NCBI RefSeq assembly: GCF_000381125.1
Contig: NZ_KB905932.1
Coordinates: 124,001-188,000 of the forward strand
Direction of reading: 5' to 3'
From: Caldimonas manganoxidans ATCC BAA-369
GTDB taxonomy: Bacteria; Pseudomonadota; Gammaproteobacteria; Burkholderiales; Burkholderiaceae_C
Length of the DNA stretch: 64,000 nt
Shown: positions 34,964 to 43,781 of the stretch, in pieces
Position numbering within the stretch: position 1 is the stretch's first letter
Layout of the letters: each line of letters begins with the position of its first letter
Program-made: the position numbers and the translations under genes
Notes under the pieces: generated by a model
What the model saw: only the letters and a program-made list of their open reading frames with translations
Told to the model about the DNA's origin: nothing
Database searches by the model: none

Positions 34964-36406
34964 TCAGAAAAACGTCGCGCTGACCTGCAAGAGCTTTTCC
35001 ACTTCGCGCACCATGCGCTTGCGCGGCAAGAACACGATCACGTGGTCATTGGCCTGGATCACCGTGTCGTGATGGGCGATGATGACCTGCGCCTGACGCA
35101 AGGCGCGCTCGCGCGCTTCATCGTCCATCTCGCCTTCGGGCAATCCGCGCACGATGGCGCCGATCTGCGCCCCCGGCGGCAGCTTGAGCTCGCCAATGGG
35201 CCGCCCCACCACCTTCGAGGTCTTGGCATCGCCGCGCACCACGGCTTCCAAGGCCTCGGCCGCGCCGCGCCGCAGCGAATGCACCGCTTCCACGTCGCCA
35301 CGCCGCACATAGGCCAGCAGCTCACCGATGACCGTCTGGGCCGGCGACAGTGCGATGTCGATCTGCGAGCCCTGCATCAAATCGGCATAGGCCTTGCGGT
35401 TGATCAAGGCCAACACCCGCTTGGCGCCCATGCGCTTGGCCAGCAAGCAGGCCATGATGTTGTCCTCGTCATCACTGGTCAGCCCGAGGAAGAGGTCCAT
35501 GTCGTGGACGTTCTCGCCTTCGAGCAGCTCCTCGTCGGTGGAATCGCCATGGAGGATGAGGGTATCGGCCGGCAATTGCGAGGCCAAGTACTCGCAGCGC
35601 TTGGCATCGTGCTCGATGATCTTGACCCGGTACTCGCCCTTGAGCTCGCGCGCCAAGCGCAGGCCGACACGCCCTCCGCCGGCGATCATCACGCGCTTGA
35701 CCGGGCGGTCACGCCGCCGCAGCGCCTCCAGCACGGTGCGGATGTGCTTGGTGGCGGCCAGCACGAACACCTCGTCGCCGGGTTCGATGCGGGTGACGCC
35801 ATCGCAGACGATGGCCTGGTCGGGCCCCTCGGGGTCGGGCCGGTAGATGGAGACGATGCGCATGTCCGCCTCGGGCACCAGGCTGGGCAATTCGGAGATG
35901 GTGTGGCGCACCAGCGGTGCCCCGGCCACGGCACGCACGGCGATCAGGCTGACCAGCCCCTGCGCGAATTCCAGCACTTGCAAGGCCTCGGGGTAGGCGA
36001 TGAGCTGGCGCACATAGCGCGTCACCGAGGCCTCCGGACAAATCACCCGGTCCACCGCGAAACCGCTCTTGTCCATCAGCGGCGATCCGTCGGGAAACTC
36101 CGGCGAGCGCAGCCGCGCGATCGTGGTCGGGATGTTGAACACATCGTGGGCGATCTTGCAGGCCACCAGGTTGGTCTCGTCCAGTGGTGCACAGGCAATC
36201 ATCATGTCCGCATCCTGGGCGCCGGCCTCTTGCAGCACCGAAGGTTGGATGCCATTGCCCACCACCCCGCGCAAATCCAGGCGGTCCTGCAAGGCCCGCA
36301 GGCGCTGCGGGTTGGTGTCGATCACCGTGATGTCGTTGCGCTCCGACACCAGGCTTTCGGCCACGCTCTCACCCACCCGCCCGGCGCCGAGGATGATGAT
36401 GTTCAT
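34964..36406 (-). CDS. trkA: Trk potassium uptake NAD-binding regulator TrkA
   Basis: A 480-residue cytoplasmic protein with two RCK_N/RCK_C modules. The first Rossmann motif is GAGRVGESVAESL at the N-terminus and the second is GGGRVGLRLAREL near the middle. TrkA gates TrkH in response to NAD(H) and ATP. The start MNIIILGAGRVG at 36406 matches the family and is preceded by a CATAAT hexamer 8 nt upstream. A TTGCGG at 36442-36437 (16 bp spacer) could be the -35 box. It heads the trkA-trkH unit. Confidence 0.96.
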   Translation of the reverse strand: MNIIILGAGRVGESVAESLVSERNDITVIDTNPQRLRALQDRLDLRGVVGNGIQPSVLQEAGAQDADMMIACAPLDETNLVACKIAHDVFNIPTTIARLRSPEFPDGSPLMDKSGFAVDRVICPEASVTRYVRQLIAYPEALQVLEFAQGLVSLIAVRAVAGAPLVRHTISELPSLVPEADMRIVSIYRPDPEGPDQAIVCDGVTRIEPGDEVFVLAATKHIRTVLEALRRRDRPVKRVMIAGGGRVGLRLARELKGEYRVKIIEHDAKRCEYLASQLPADTLILHGDSTDEELLEGENVHDMDLFLGLTSDDEDNIMACLLAKRMGAKRVLALINRKAYADLMQGSQIDIALSPAQTVIGELLAYVRRGDVEAVHSLRRGAAEALEAVVRGDAKTSKVVGRPIGELKLPPGAQIGAIVRGLPEGEMDDEARERALRQAQVIIAHHDTVIQANDHVIVFLPRKRMVREVEKLLQVSATFF

Positions 36407-36414
36407 GGGCCGCG

Positions 36415-36442
36415 ATTATGCGCCCAGACCAAGGCACCGCAA
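36415..36442 (-). promoter_or_regulatory. Putative trkA promoter
   Basis: On the minus strand TTGCGG (36442-36437) and CATAAT (36420-36415) are spaced by 16 bp, and CATAAT ends 8 nt before the trkA ATG with no Shine-Dalgarno between. The mRNA would be leaderless or nearly so. Confidence 0.45.
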
Positions 36443-36467
36443 GATCGCGGCGAGGCGCGCCGCCGAT

Positions 36468-37598
36468 TCAGCCCAAAGCCCGGCCGATCAGAATGCGCTG
36501 CACGTCGGATGTGCCTTCATAGATTTGGCAAACCCGCACGTCGCGATAAATTCGCTCGACCGGAAAATCGCGGACGTAACCATAGCCCCCATGGATCTGG
36601 ATGGCGTCGGAGCAGACCCGCTCGGCCATCTCGCTGGCAAACAGCTTGGCCATGGCTGCCTCTTTCAAACAAGGCACGCCTGCATCCTTCAGGCTGGCCG
36701 CATGATGGATCATCTGGCGCGCCACCTCGATCTGCGTGGCCATGTCGGCCAGGCGGAACTGCACCGCCTGATGGTTGAAGATGGGCTGCCCGAAGGCCAC
36801 GCGCTCTTTGCTGTAGGCCAGCGCCGCCTCGAAGGCCGCGCGCGCCATGCCCACACTCTGCGCCGCAATCCCGATGCGCCCGCCTTCCAGACCCGACAGC
36901 GCGATTTTCAAGCCCATGCCCTCCTCGCCCAAACGGTTCTCGACGGGCACCCGGCAGTTCTCGAAGACGATCTGCGCAGTATCGCTGCTGTGCTGCCCCA
37001 GCTTGTCTTCCAAGCGCGCCACGGTGTAGCCGGGCGTGTCGGTCGGCACCACGAACGCGCTGATGCCCTTCTTGCCCGCGGCCTTGTCGGTGACGGCCAT
37101 CACGATGGCCACGTCCGCGTGCCGTCCACTGGTGATGAACTGCTTGACGCCATCGAGCACGTAGTGATCACCATCACGCACCGCCGTGGTCTTCAGGCCC
37201 CCGGCTTCGCTGCCCACATGCGGTTCGGTCAGACAAAACGCGCCCAACATATCGCCTCGCGCCAGCGGCTTGAGGAAGCGCTGTTTTTGCTCCTCGTTGG
37301 CATAGGCCATCAAGATCGAACACACCGGGCAGTTGTTCACGCTCACCACGGTGCTGGTCCCGCCGTCGCCAGCGGCGATCTCCTCCAAGATCACGGCCAG
37401 GGCCAGGTAGTCCAGGCCCGCGCCGTCGTACTCGGACGGCACGGCCACGCCAAAGCAGCCCAGCGCGGCCAAGCCTTTGAGCTCCTCGGCCGGAAAATGG
37501 TGCTCCTTGTCCCAGCGGGCCGCATGCGGCGCGATGCGGTCCTGCACATAAGCGCGCACGGCGTCTTGCACCGCACGATGATCTTCGCTCAACAGCAT
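36468..37598 (-). CDS. Acyl-CoA dehydrogenase
   Basis: A 376-residue flavoprotein that oxidises acyl-CoA to the 2-enoyl-CoA. FAD-binding segments [20 protein letters not shown] and [14 protein letters not shown] are present. The catalytic Glu361 is in the canonical place ([11 protein letters not shown]), as in short/medium/butyryl-type enzymes. It is 24 bp downstream of the SDR gene and probably in one operon with the thiolase and SDR genes. Chain-length preference cannot be read from sequence; a short-chain or branched-chain acyl-CoA is likely from context. Confidence 0.93.
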   Translation of the reverse strand: MLLSEDHRAVQDAVRAYVQDRIAPHAARWDKEHHFPAEELKGLAALGCFGVAVPSEYDGAGLDYLALAVILEEIAAGDGGTSTVVSVNNCPVCSILMAYANEEQKQRFLKPLARGDMLGAFCLTEPHVGSEAGGLKTTAVRDGDHYVLDGVKQFITSGRHADVAIVMAVTDKAAGKKGISAFVVPTDTPGYTVARLEDKLGQHSSDTAQIVFENCRVPVENRLGEEGMGLKIALSGLEGGRIGIAAQSVGMARAAFEAALAYSKERVAFGQPIFNHQAVQFRLADMATQIEVARQMIHHAASLKDAGVPCLKEAAMAKLFASEMAERVCSDAIQIHGGYGYVRDFPVERIYRDVRVCQIYEGTSDVQRILIGRALG

Positions 37599-37622
37599 GA
37601 TGTCTTGGCTCGGATGCGCGGC

Positions 37623-38294
37623 TCACCAGGCAATCGGTGTGCCGTCGTAGTGAAGGAAATGCCCGTTGTCCTCGGGTCGCAGACGCGCGAGCAACTGGCG
37701 CAAGCGGGCCACACTGTCTTCGGGAGCCAGGCTGGCATGGGCCCCGCCCATGTCGGTGCGTACCCAGCCCGGATGCACGGCCACACAGGTGATGCCCCGC
37801 GGCCCAAGCGCGAGGGCGACATCGCGCAGCACCGAATTCAGCGCGGCTTTGGACGCCCGATACAGCCAGCCCGTGCTCGTGCTGCGCTGGCCGATCGAGC
37901 CCATCATCGACGACAGCACCATGAGCTTGGCGTCCTGAGCCAAGACCGGCTCGAGCTGCGGCAGCACACGCATGGGCCCCAGCACGTTGGTGCGCATCAC
38001 CGCATCGAAATCGTCCTGCGTGGGCGTCTCGAGACCCTGCGTGCGCGGACCATAAACCCCAGCATTGAAGATCACGGCATCGAAGCGCTGTCCATCCAGC
38101 CGCCAGCCCAATGCGGCCACGCTGGCCGCATCCAGCAAGTCCAGCGGCCAAGCCTCGCAGCCCAGGCCCCGCAACCGCGCCAAAGCATCGTCGCTACGCG
38201 CCGTGGCCACCACATGGTCGCCTGCTTGGCGATATTGGCGGGCGAACTCCAGCCCCAGCCCGCGCGACGCACCAATGACCAGGACCCGCATCAT
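37623..38294 (-). CDS. Short-chain dehydrogenase/reductase
   Basis: A 223-residue Rossmann-fold SDR with the cofactor motif GASRGLGLEFARQY at residues 8-21, the structural NAG motif (FNAGVYGPR), a catalytic Ser region (VLSSMMGSIG) and the active-site Tyr-Lys pair in LYRASKAALNSV. It resembles CsgA-like carbonyl reductases. The substrate is unknown. It lies 8 bp after the thiolase stop and 24 bp before an acyl-CoA dehydrogenase, so a role in acyl or keto-ester metabolism is possible. Confidence 0.9.
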   Translation of the reverse strand: MMRVLVIGASRGLGLEFARQYRQAGDHVVATARSDDALARLRGLGCEAWPLDLLDAASVAALGWRLDGQRFDAVIFNAGVYGPRTQGLETPTQDDFDAVMRTNVLGPMRVLPQLEPVLAQDAKLMVLSSMMGSIGQRSTSTGWLYRASKAALNSVLRDVALALGPRGITCVAVHPGWVRTDMGGAHASLAPEDSVARLRQLLARLRPEDNGHFLHYDGTPIAW

Positions 38295-38302
38295 TCACCC
38301 CG

Positions 38303-39481
38303 TCAAAGCATTTCCACCGCGATGGCCGTGGCTTCCCCGCCGCCGATGCACAGCGAGGCCACGCCCTTCTTCAAGCCACGTTGACGCAAGGCCCCAAGCA
38401 GCGTCACGACGATGCGCGCACCGCTGGCGCCGATGGGATGGCCCAGCGCCACGGCCCCGCCGTTGACATTGACCTTCTCGTGCGGCAGCTTGTGCTCGGT
38501 CATCGCCGCCATGGTCACCGCGGCAAACGCTTCGTTGATCTCCCACAGATCCACGTCTTTGGCCACCCAGCCGGCTTTCTTCAGCACCTTGTCGATGGCG
38601 CCCACCGGAGCCGTGGTGAACCATTCGGGCGCCTGGGCATGCAGACTGTGGGCCACGATGCGTGCCAGCGGCCTGACGCCCAACTTGGCCGCGGTGGACT
38701 GGCGCATCATCACCAACGCCGCCGCACCATCGGAGATGCTCGACGAAGTGGCCGCCGTGATGCTGCCGTCTTTCTTGAAGGCCGGCTTGAGGCTCGGAAT
38801 CTTGTCCAGCTTGGCCTTGGCGGGCTGCTCGTCCTGGGTGATGCTCACCTCGCCGCCCTTGCCCGGCACCGACACCGGCACGATCTCCCAGGCGAAGCTG
38901 CCGTCCTCATTGGCGCGACGAGCCCGCTCGGTGGAGGTGATGGCGTATTGATCCTGCGCCTGCCGGCTGAAACCGTACTTGGCCACACAGCTTTCGGCGA
39001 ACACGCCCATGGCCTTGCCACGCTCGTAGGCGTCCTCCAGGCCGTCCAGCGCCATGTGGTCGTAGAACGCCGTCGCGCCATACTTCTGCCCTTTGCGGAT
39101 GAACGCCAAGTGCGGCGCATTGGTCATGCTTTCCATGCCGCCGGCCACCATCACATCGGCGCTGCCGGCGGCCAGCATGTCGTGCGCGAACATCATCGCG
39201 CGCATGCCCGAGCCGCACATCTTCGACAGCGTGACCGCACCGGCCGTATCGGGCAGGCCGGCGCGACGCGCAGCCTGACGCGCCGGGGCCTGGCCCTGAC
39301 CGGCCATCAGGCAGTTGCCCATGAGCACCTCGTCCACGGCCGCCGGCTCGATGCCGGCGCGCTCGACCGCCGCGCGAATGGCCACGGCCCCCAGTTCCCA
39401 GGCTTGCAGACCAGCGAAATCACCCAGCAAGCCCCCGATCGGGGTGCGGGCCGCAGAAACGATGACGATGGGGTCGGACAT
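38303..39481 (-). CDS. Acetyl-CoA C-acetyltransferase (thiolase)
   Basis: A 392-residue biosynthetic-type thiolase condensing or cleaving acetoacetyl-CoA. The nucleophile Cys89 is in TLSKMCGSGMRAMM, the catalytic His in NGGAVALGHPIGASGARI and the second Cys in SLCIGGGEATA. AAGGAG lies 6 nt before the ATG at 39481. In this neighbourhood it could use acetoacetyl-CoA derived from the acetoacetate released by HMG-CoA lyase, but an acetoacetyl-CoA synthetase or transferase is not encoded in the window. It is 39 bp after aceK. Confidence 0.94.
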   Translation of the reverse strand: MSDPIVIVSAARTPIGGLLGDFAGLQAWELGAVAIRAAVERAGIEPAAVDEVLMGNCLMAGQGQAPARQAARRAGLPDTAGAVTLSKMCGSGMRAMMFAHDMLAAGSADVMVAGGMESMTNAPHLAFIRKGQKYGATAFYDHMALDGLEDAYERGKAMGVFAESCVAKYGFSRQAQDQYAITSTERARRANEDGSFAWEIVPVSVPGKGGEVSITQDEQPAKAKLDKIPSLKPAFKKDGSITAATSSSISDGAAALVMMRQSTAAKLGVRPLARIVAHSLHAQAPEWFTTAPVGAIDKVLKKAGWVAKDVDLWEINEAFAAVTMAAMTEHKLPHEKVNVNGGAVALGHPIGASGARIVVTLLGALRQRGLKKGVASLCIGGGEATAIAVEML

Positions 39482-39520
39482 GATGCTCTCCTTCGGGAAA
39501 CACGGGGAATGGGTCAAGCC

Positions 39521-41326
39521 TCAGGACACCGCAGCAGGATGGCCGGCCGCCTGGGGCGATGAGGGCGGCTGCGCCTGACGCAGCCGGACGAAGCGCTTGT
39601 GCGCCTCGTAAGGGAACACGTCGTGGACATGGCCGGCCAGGATGCGCTCCTTGTGCGCCTGCCAATAGGCCGGGTCGAGCAATTCGGCGTGGTGACGCAT
39701 GAACACCTCGCGCACGGTCGGGTTGCTCAGCAAAAAGGGCCCAAAGGTTTCCGGGAAGACATCTTTCGGCCCCACGCTGTACCACACCTCGCCCGACAAC
39801 TCTTCTTCCTCGGTACGCGGCTGGGGCACCTTGCGGAAATTGCAGTCGGTGAGGTATTCGATCTCGTCGTAGTCGTAAAACACCACTTTGCCATGCCGCG
39901 TGACGCCGAAGTTCTTCCAGAGCATGTCGCCCGGGAAGATGTTGGCCGCCACCAGGTCTTTGATGGCGTTGCCATACTCGATCACCGCGTGCTCGATTTG
40001 TGCTGGCGAGGCTTCCTGCAAGTAGATGTTGAGCGGAATCATGCGCCGCTCGATGTACAAATGACGAATGACCAGATCGTCGCCATCTTCTTCGATCTGG
40101 CTGCCGCAAAAATGCTTCAATTCAGCCACCAGCTCGTCTTCGAAACGCGAACGCGGAAACGCCACGTTCGAATACTCCAACGTGTCGGCCATGCGCCCGA
40201 CGCGGTCGTGTGTCTTGACCAGCAAGTATTTGCGCTGGATCAGCTCGCGCGAGGTGTCTTTCTGCGGCGGATAGAAATCCTTGATGACCTTGAACACATA
40301 AGGAAACGAAGGCAGGTCGAACACCAACATGACCATGCCCTTGATGCCCGGCGCGATACGGAAGCGGTCGCTGGAATGCCTCAAGTGGTAGAGAAAATCG
40401 CGATAGAACAGGTTCTTGCCCTGCTTGTGCAGACCCAGCGCGTTGTAGATCTCCGACCGCGGCTTGCGAGGCATCAGCGAACGCAAGAATTGCACATACG
40501 CGGCCGGGATTTCCATGTCCACCATGAAATAGGCCCGCGCGAAGCTGAAGAGCATCTGCAGGTCGTCCTCGCCGAACAAGGCTGCATCGATGACCAACTG
40601 GCGCCGCGAGGTGTGCAAAATCGGCAGCGCAAACGGAATCTCGCGAAACCCGTTGACGATCTTGCCGACGATATAGGCTCCCTTGTTGCGGAAGAACAGC
40701 GACGACAACACCTGCAGCTGGAAGTTCGTGCGCAGCCGCACGTCGCCAAACTCCCTGCGCATGGCCTGCAACACGAAGTCCACATCGCGCCCCAGGTCCT
40801 CGAACTCCACGGCCAGCTGAAAATTCGTCACCACCCGCAGCAGCGTCTCGCGCAGGGTCTCGCGGGTCGGGTAATAGGCGCGGTAGGTCGGCTGCGAGCC
40901 CGGCTCGTCGTTCTCGAGGTATTCGGTCGAGATCGCCGGACGCACGAAGATGAAATCGTTGTGGAAGTAACTACGGTGCAAGATCTTGGTCGTCACCGAG
41001 TTGAAGAAGGTCTCGGCCAGCTCGGGCTGCAAATGATTGGTCAGCAAACCGATGTAGTGCAGCTTGACCTGGTGCCACACGTCCATCGGCAGCTCATGGG
41101 CGCTGAACTCCCGCTGCAAGCGCTCCACCGCCTCGGCCACACGCTTGTCGTAGAACTCGATGCGCTCGCGCTGCGCGCGCTGCTGGCCATGCCAGTCGGC
41201 CAACTCGAAGCGGCGCTTGGCCTCGATGCTGGTCTGGCGAAACAGACGGTAGTGCCGATTGAAACCCTCCAGCAGGGCCGCGGCAATGTGAAACGCGCGC
41301 GGATCCGTGAGCTTCTGAGGGAACAT
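39521..41326 (-). CDS. aceK: Isocitrate dehydrogenase kinase/phosphatase
   Basis: AceK reversibly phosphorylates isocitrate dehydrogenase and so directs carbon between the TCA cycle and the glyoxylate shunt. The 601-residue protein starts [20 protein letters not shown] and has the AceK regulatory domain followed by the kinase-like domain ([39 protein letters not shown], the Asp of [12 protein letters not shown], and [12 protein letters not shown]). No aceA or aceB gene is adjacent. The 198 bp between its start and the upstream ivd stop shows no obvious promoter. Glyoxylate-shunt control fits acetyl-CoA produced by leucine breakdown. Confidence 0.96.
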   Translation of the reverse strand: MFPQKLTDPRAFHIAAALLEGFNRHYRLFRQTSIEAKRRFELADWHGQQRAQRERIEFYDKRVAEAVERLQREFSAHELPMDVWHQVKLHYIGLLTNHLQPELAETFFNSVTTKILHRSYFHNDFIFVRPAISTEYLENDEPGSQPTYRAYYPTRETLRETLLRVVTNFQLAVEFEDLGRDVDFVLQAMRREFGDVRLRTNFQLQVLSSLFFRNKGAYIVGKIVNGFREIPFALPILHTSRRQLVIDAALFGEDDLQMLFSFARAYFMVDMEIPAAYVQFLRSLMPRKPRSEIYNALGLHKQGKNLFYRDFLYHLRHSSDRFRIAPGIKGMVMLVFDLPSFPYVFKVIKDFYPPQKDTSRELIQRKYLLVKTHDRVGRMADTLEYSNVAFPRSRFEDELVAELKHFCGSQIEEDGDDLVIRHLYIERRMIPLNIYLQEASPAQIEHAVIEYGNAIKDLVAANIFPGDMLWKNFGVTRHGKVVFYDYDEIEYLTDCNFRKVPQPRTEEEELSGEVWYSVGPKDVFPETFGPFLLSNPTVREVFMRHHAELLDPAYWQAHKERILAGHVHDVFPYEAHKRFVRLRQAQPPSSPQAAGHPAAVS

Positions 41327-41524
41327 CCTGATCTCCGAAAAAGGGCTGCCCTGCGACGGCTGCCGCGCTGAGCCCTCCCTGACGGCCCAGCCGCGCCACG
41401 GCCGACGCGCCATCGACGTTCGACGCAGAAGGCCTGCGCTGGCGCCCGCCTTCCCGATCGACGCCAACGTATTGTGCAAAGGATCGGCCCGACCGTGTGC
41501 AAGCCGCAGCGTCTGCGGCCGCCC

Positions 41525-42709
41525 TCACATCGTCTCGGCGAACAACTCCCGCCCGATCAGCATGCGCCGGATCTCGCTGGTGCCCGCGCCGATTTCGTAC
41601 AGCTTGGCATCGCGCCACAGCCGGCCCAAGGGATACTCATTGATGTACCCATTGCCGCCGAAGATCTGGATGCCTTCTCCGGCCATCCAGGTGGCCTTCT
41701 CGGCGCACCACAGGATCACGCTGGCGCAGTCCTTGCGCACCTGGCGCACATGCTCGCTGCCCAATCGATCCAAGTTCTTGCCCACGGTGTACAAGAAGGC
41801 GCGCGCCGCCTGCAGCGTGGTGTACATGTCGGCCAGCTTGCCTTGGATGAGTTGGAACTCACCAATGCTCTGGCCAAACTGCTTGCGATCGTGGATGTAC
41901 GGGATGACGTTGTCCATCACCGCGTGCATGATGCCCACCGGCCCAGCGGCCAGCACCGCGCGCTCATAGTCCAGGCCGCTCATCAGCACCTTGGCACCAC
42001 CGTTGACCGCGCCCAAGACATTGTCCGCCGGCACCTCGACGTTGTCGAACACCAGCTCACCGGTGTGGCTGCCACGCATGCCCAGCTTGTCGAGCTTTTG
42101 CGCCACCGAAAAGCCCTTCATGCCCTTCTCGACGATGAACGCCGTGATGCCGCGGGCGCCCAGCTCGGGCTCGGTTTTGGCATAGACCACCAAGGTATCG
42201 GCATCGGGCCCATTGGTGATCCACATCTTGCTGCCATTGAGCAGGTAGTAGCCGCCCTTGTCCTCGGCGCGCAGCTTCATGCTCACCACATCCGAGCCGG
42301 CGCCGGGCTCGCTCATGGCCAGCGCGCCCACATGCTCACCGCTGATCAGCTTGGGCAGGTACTTGCGCTTTTGGGCCTCGGTGCCATTGCGCCGGATCTG
42401 GTTGACGCACAGGTTGGAGTGCGCCCCGTACGACAGACCCACCGAAGCGCTGGCGCGGCTGATCTCCTCCATCGCGACCATGTGGGCCAAATAGCCCATG
42501 GCCGCCCCGCCATAGGCTTCTTCCACCGTGATGCCCAGCACGCCCAGCTCGCCCATCTTGCGCCACAGGTCCATCGGGAACTGGTCCGTGCGGTCGATCT
42601 CGGCCGCGCGCGGGGCGATCTCGGCCTGCGCGAAGGTGTGCACCGCCTCGCGCAGCGCGTCGATGTCTTCGCCAAGCTGAAAGTTGAGTCCGGGCACTTG
42701 CATGGTCAT
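41525..42709 (-). CDS. liuA: Isovaleryl-CoA dehydrogenase
   Basis: This 394-residue flavoenzyme oxidises isovaleryl-CoA to 3-methylcrotonyl-CoA, the substrate of the carboxylase encoded 13 kb away. The position that holds the catalytic Glu in most acyl-CoA dehydrogenases is Ala375 here (YEIGAGTSE), while Glu249 in [15 protein letters not shown] occupies the alternative site used by isovaleryl-CoA dehydrogenases; this fixes the assignment. FAD contacts are seen in [17 protein letters not shown]. The ATG at 42709 follows AAGGA. It is 36 bp downstream of a thioesterase gene under a LiuR-type operator. Confidence 0.96.
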   Translation of the reverse strand: MTMQVPGLNFQLGEDIDALREAVHTFAQAEIAPRAAEIDRTDQFPMDLWRKMGELGVLGITVEEAYGGAAMGYLAHMVAMEEISRASASVGLSYGAHSNLCVNQIRRNGTEAQKRKYLPKLISGEHVGALAMSEPGAGSDVVSMKLRAEDKGGYYLLNGSKMWITNGPDADTLVVYAKTEPELGARGITAFIVEKGMKGFSVAQKLDKLGMRGSHTGELVFDNVEVPADNVLGAVNGGAKVLMSGLDYERAVLAAGPVGIMHAVMDNVIPYIHDRKQFGQSIGEFQLIQGKLADMYTTLQAARAFLYTVGKNLDRLGSEHVRQVRKDCASVILWCAEKATWMAGEGIQIFGGNGYINEYPLGRLWRDAKLYEIGAGTSEIRRMLIGRELFAETM

Positions 42710-42745
42710 GGTTCCTTCGTCTACGAAAACTTCGCTGCTGGCCGC

Positions 42746-43210
42746 TCAATGCTGCACGTCGGGGCGTCCGAGCACGGTCATCAGCGTGGCGGTCATCGTG
42801 GCCACCAGGCGCGAGCCGGCCGCACCGACTTCCAAGGCCCGGCCATCGACCACCGAAATGCTGCGGCCGGCCTTGGTGACCTCGGCCTCGATGCGAAAGT
42901 CCGGCCCGCGCGCAGGCGCCAGCAGGTTCACCTTGAATTCGATGGTCAGCACCCCGGCCTGCGCCGGCATCAGGGAAAACGCGGCATAGCCGCAGGCCGA
43001 GTCCAGTGCGGTGGACACCACACCGGCATGCAAAAAACCATGCTGCTGAGTCAAGTCTTGCCGGTGACGCATCGTCAACACCACCCGCCCGGCTTGCACT
43101 TCTTCCAGCCCGATGCCCAGCGTAGCCATCACCGCTTGGCGCGCGAACGAAGCCCGCACCCGGGCAGCGAAGTCCGGGTCGGCCGGCACCCACTCATGCG
43201 CACGGGACAT
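42746..43210 (-). CDS. PaaI-type hotdog-fold acyl-CoA thioesterase
   Basis: A 154-residue single hotdog domain with the PaaI active-site segment QHGFLHAGVVSTALDSACGY and a following TIEFKVNLLAPARG strand. It probably hydrolyses an acyl-CoA that accumulates in the pathway, freeing CoA; its substrate is not defined. It is the first gene of the thioesterase-ivd unit, with a GGAG-containing leader and the predicted LiuR operator 41 bp upstream. Confidence 0.9.
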   Translation of the reverse strand: MSRAHEWVPADPDFAARVRASFARQAVMATLGIGLEEVQAGRVVLTMRHRQDLTQQHGFLHAGVVSTALDSACGYAAFSLMPAQAGVLTIEFKVNLLAPARGPDFRIEAEVTKAGRSISVVDGRALEVGAAGSRLVATMTATLMTVLGRPDVQH

Positions 43211-43245
43211 GGCACACTCCTTCGGCCTCGACGGCGAAAACCCAC

Positions 43246-43274
43246 AGCCTAATTGACGTTGACGTAAACGTCAA
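43246..43274 (-). promoter_or_regulatory. Putative promoter of the thioesterase-ivd unit
   Basis: On the minus strand TTGACG (43274-43269) and TAGGCT (43251-43246) are 17 bp apart. The predicted LiuR palindrome occupies the -35 box and the whole spacer, so bound regulator would directly meet RNA polymerase. Confidence 0.5.
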
Positions 43275-43276
43275 TT
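43251..43276. promoter_or_regulatory. 26-bp near-perfect palindrome, predicted LiuR operator of the ivd unit
   Basis: AATTGACGTTGAC is followed by GTAAACGTCAATT; only one base pair breaks the symmetry. The core equals that of the perfect site at 28405-28426. It lies between the thioesterase start (43210) and the liuR stop (43311), 60 bp from the regulator gene. Regulation by LiuR is inferred from known proteobacterial liu regulons and this repetition. Confidence 0.8.
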
Positions 43277-43310
43277 ATGGCCTCCACCGCCGCCGCCCGG
43301 CCCAGGGGTG

Positions 43311-43736
43311 TCAGGCGCGTTTCTTGCGCTCGAATTCGTTCAACAAACGCCGCGCCTCGCGTTCGTGGCTGCTCACTTCCTCCAGTGTCACCTGCAAATC
43401 GGCCAGCTGCTGTTCGAGCTGCTCCCGATGGGCCGCCAGCACGACCAGAAACTTCTTCAACTGGGGCACGGTGTCGCGGGGCGACTCGTACATGTCCACC
43501 AGTTCCTTGATTTCGGCCAGGCTCAAGCCCAGCCGCTTGCCGCGCAAGGTCAGCTTCAGCCGCGTACGGTCGCGCGCGGTGTAGATGCGGTTGCGCCCGT
43601 TCGGGCCGCTGCGCTGCGGACTGAGCAGCCCGCAGTCTTCGTAAAAGCGGATGGCGCGCGTGGTCAGATCGAATTCACGCGCCAACTCACTGATGGTGTA
43701 GGTGGGCGACGCGGGGGTGACAGCAGAATTGGCCAT
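43311..43736 (-). CDS. liuR: MerR-family regulator of leucine/isovalerate degradation
   Basis: A 141-residue MerR-type regulator with an N-terminal winged helix-turn-helix (TISELAREFDLTTRAIRFYE, then YTARDRTRLKLTLRGKRLGL) and a C-terminal dimerisation coil (AAHREQLEQQLADLQVTLEE). It lacks a cysteine-rich metal site. In proteobacteria this family member, LiuR, controls the isovaleryl-CoA dehydrogenase and methylcrotonyl-CoA carboxylase genes. Its position beside ivd and three related palindromes in the window support the name. A degenerate operator at 43758-43777 overlaps its own likely promoter, suggesting autoregulation. Confidence 0.92.
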   Translation of the reverse strand: MANSAVTPASPTYTISELAREFDLTTRAIRFYEDCGLLSPQRSGPNGRNRIYTARDRTRLKLTLRGKRLGLSLAEIKELVDMYESPRDTVPQLKKFLVVLAAHREQLEQQLADLQVTLEEVSSHEREARRLLNEFERKKRA

Positions 43737-43741
43737 GCCTG

Positions 43742-43772
43742 CCTATACTGGAACGAATGACGTTTACGTAAA
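43742..43772 (-). promoter_or_regulatory. Putative liuR promoter with 19-bp spacer
   Basis: On the minus strand TTTACG (43772-43767) and TATAGG (43747-43742) are separated by 19 bp, the long spacer typical of promoters activated by MerR-family proteins. TATAGG ends 5 nt before the liuR ATG. The degenerate LiuR palindrome overlaps the -35 box. Confidence 0.4.
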
Positions 43773-43777
43773 GTGTA
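43758..43777. promoter_or_regulatory. Degenerate LiuR-like palindrome between liuR and the MBL hydrolase gene
   Basis: The left arm TGACGTTTAC and core TTTAC/GTAAA match the two strong sites, but the right arm decays after GTAAA. It sits in the 45 bp gap between liuR and the divergent metallo-hydrolase gene, so it could control both. Confidence 0.6.
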
Positions 43778-43781
43778 GCGA

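Noticed and set aside
43311-43736. MerR protein as a metal-resistance regulator
   Set aside because: It lacks the cysteine ligands of metal-sensing MerR proteins, and its neighbours and operators fit LiuR.
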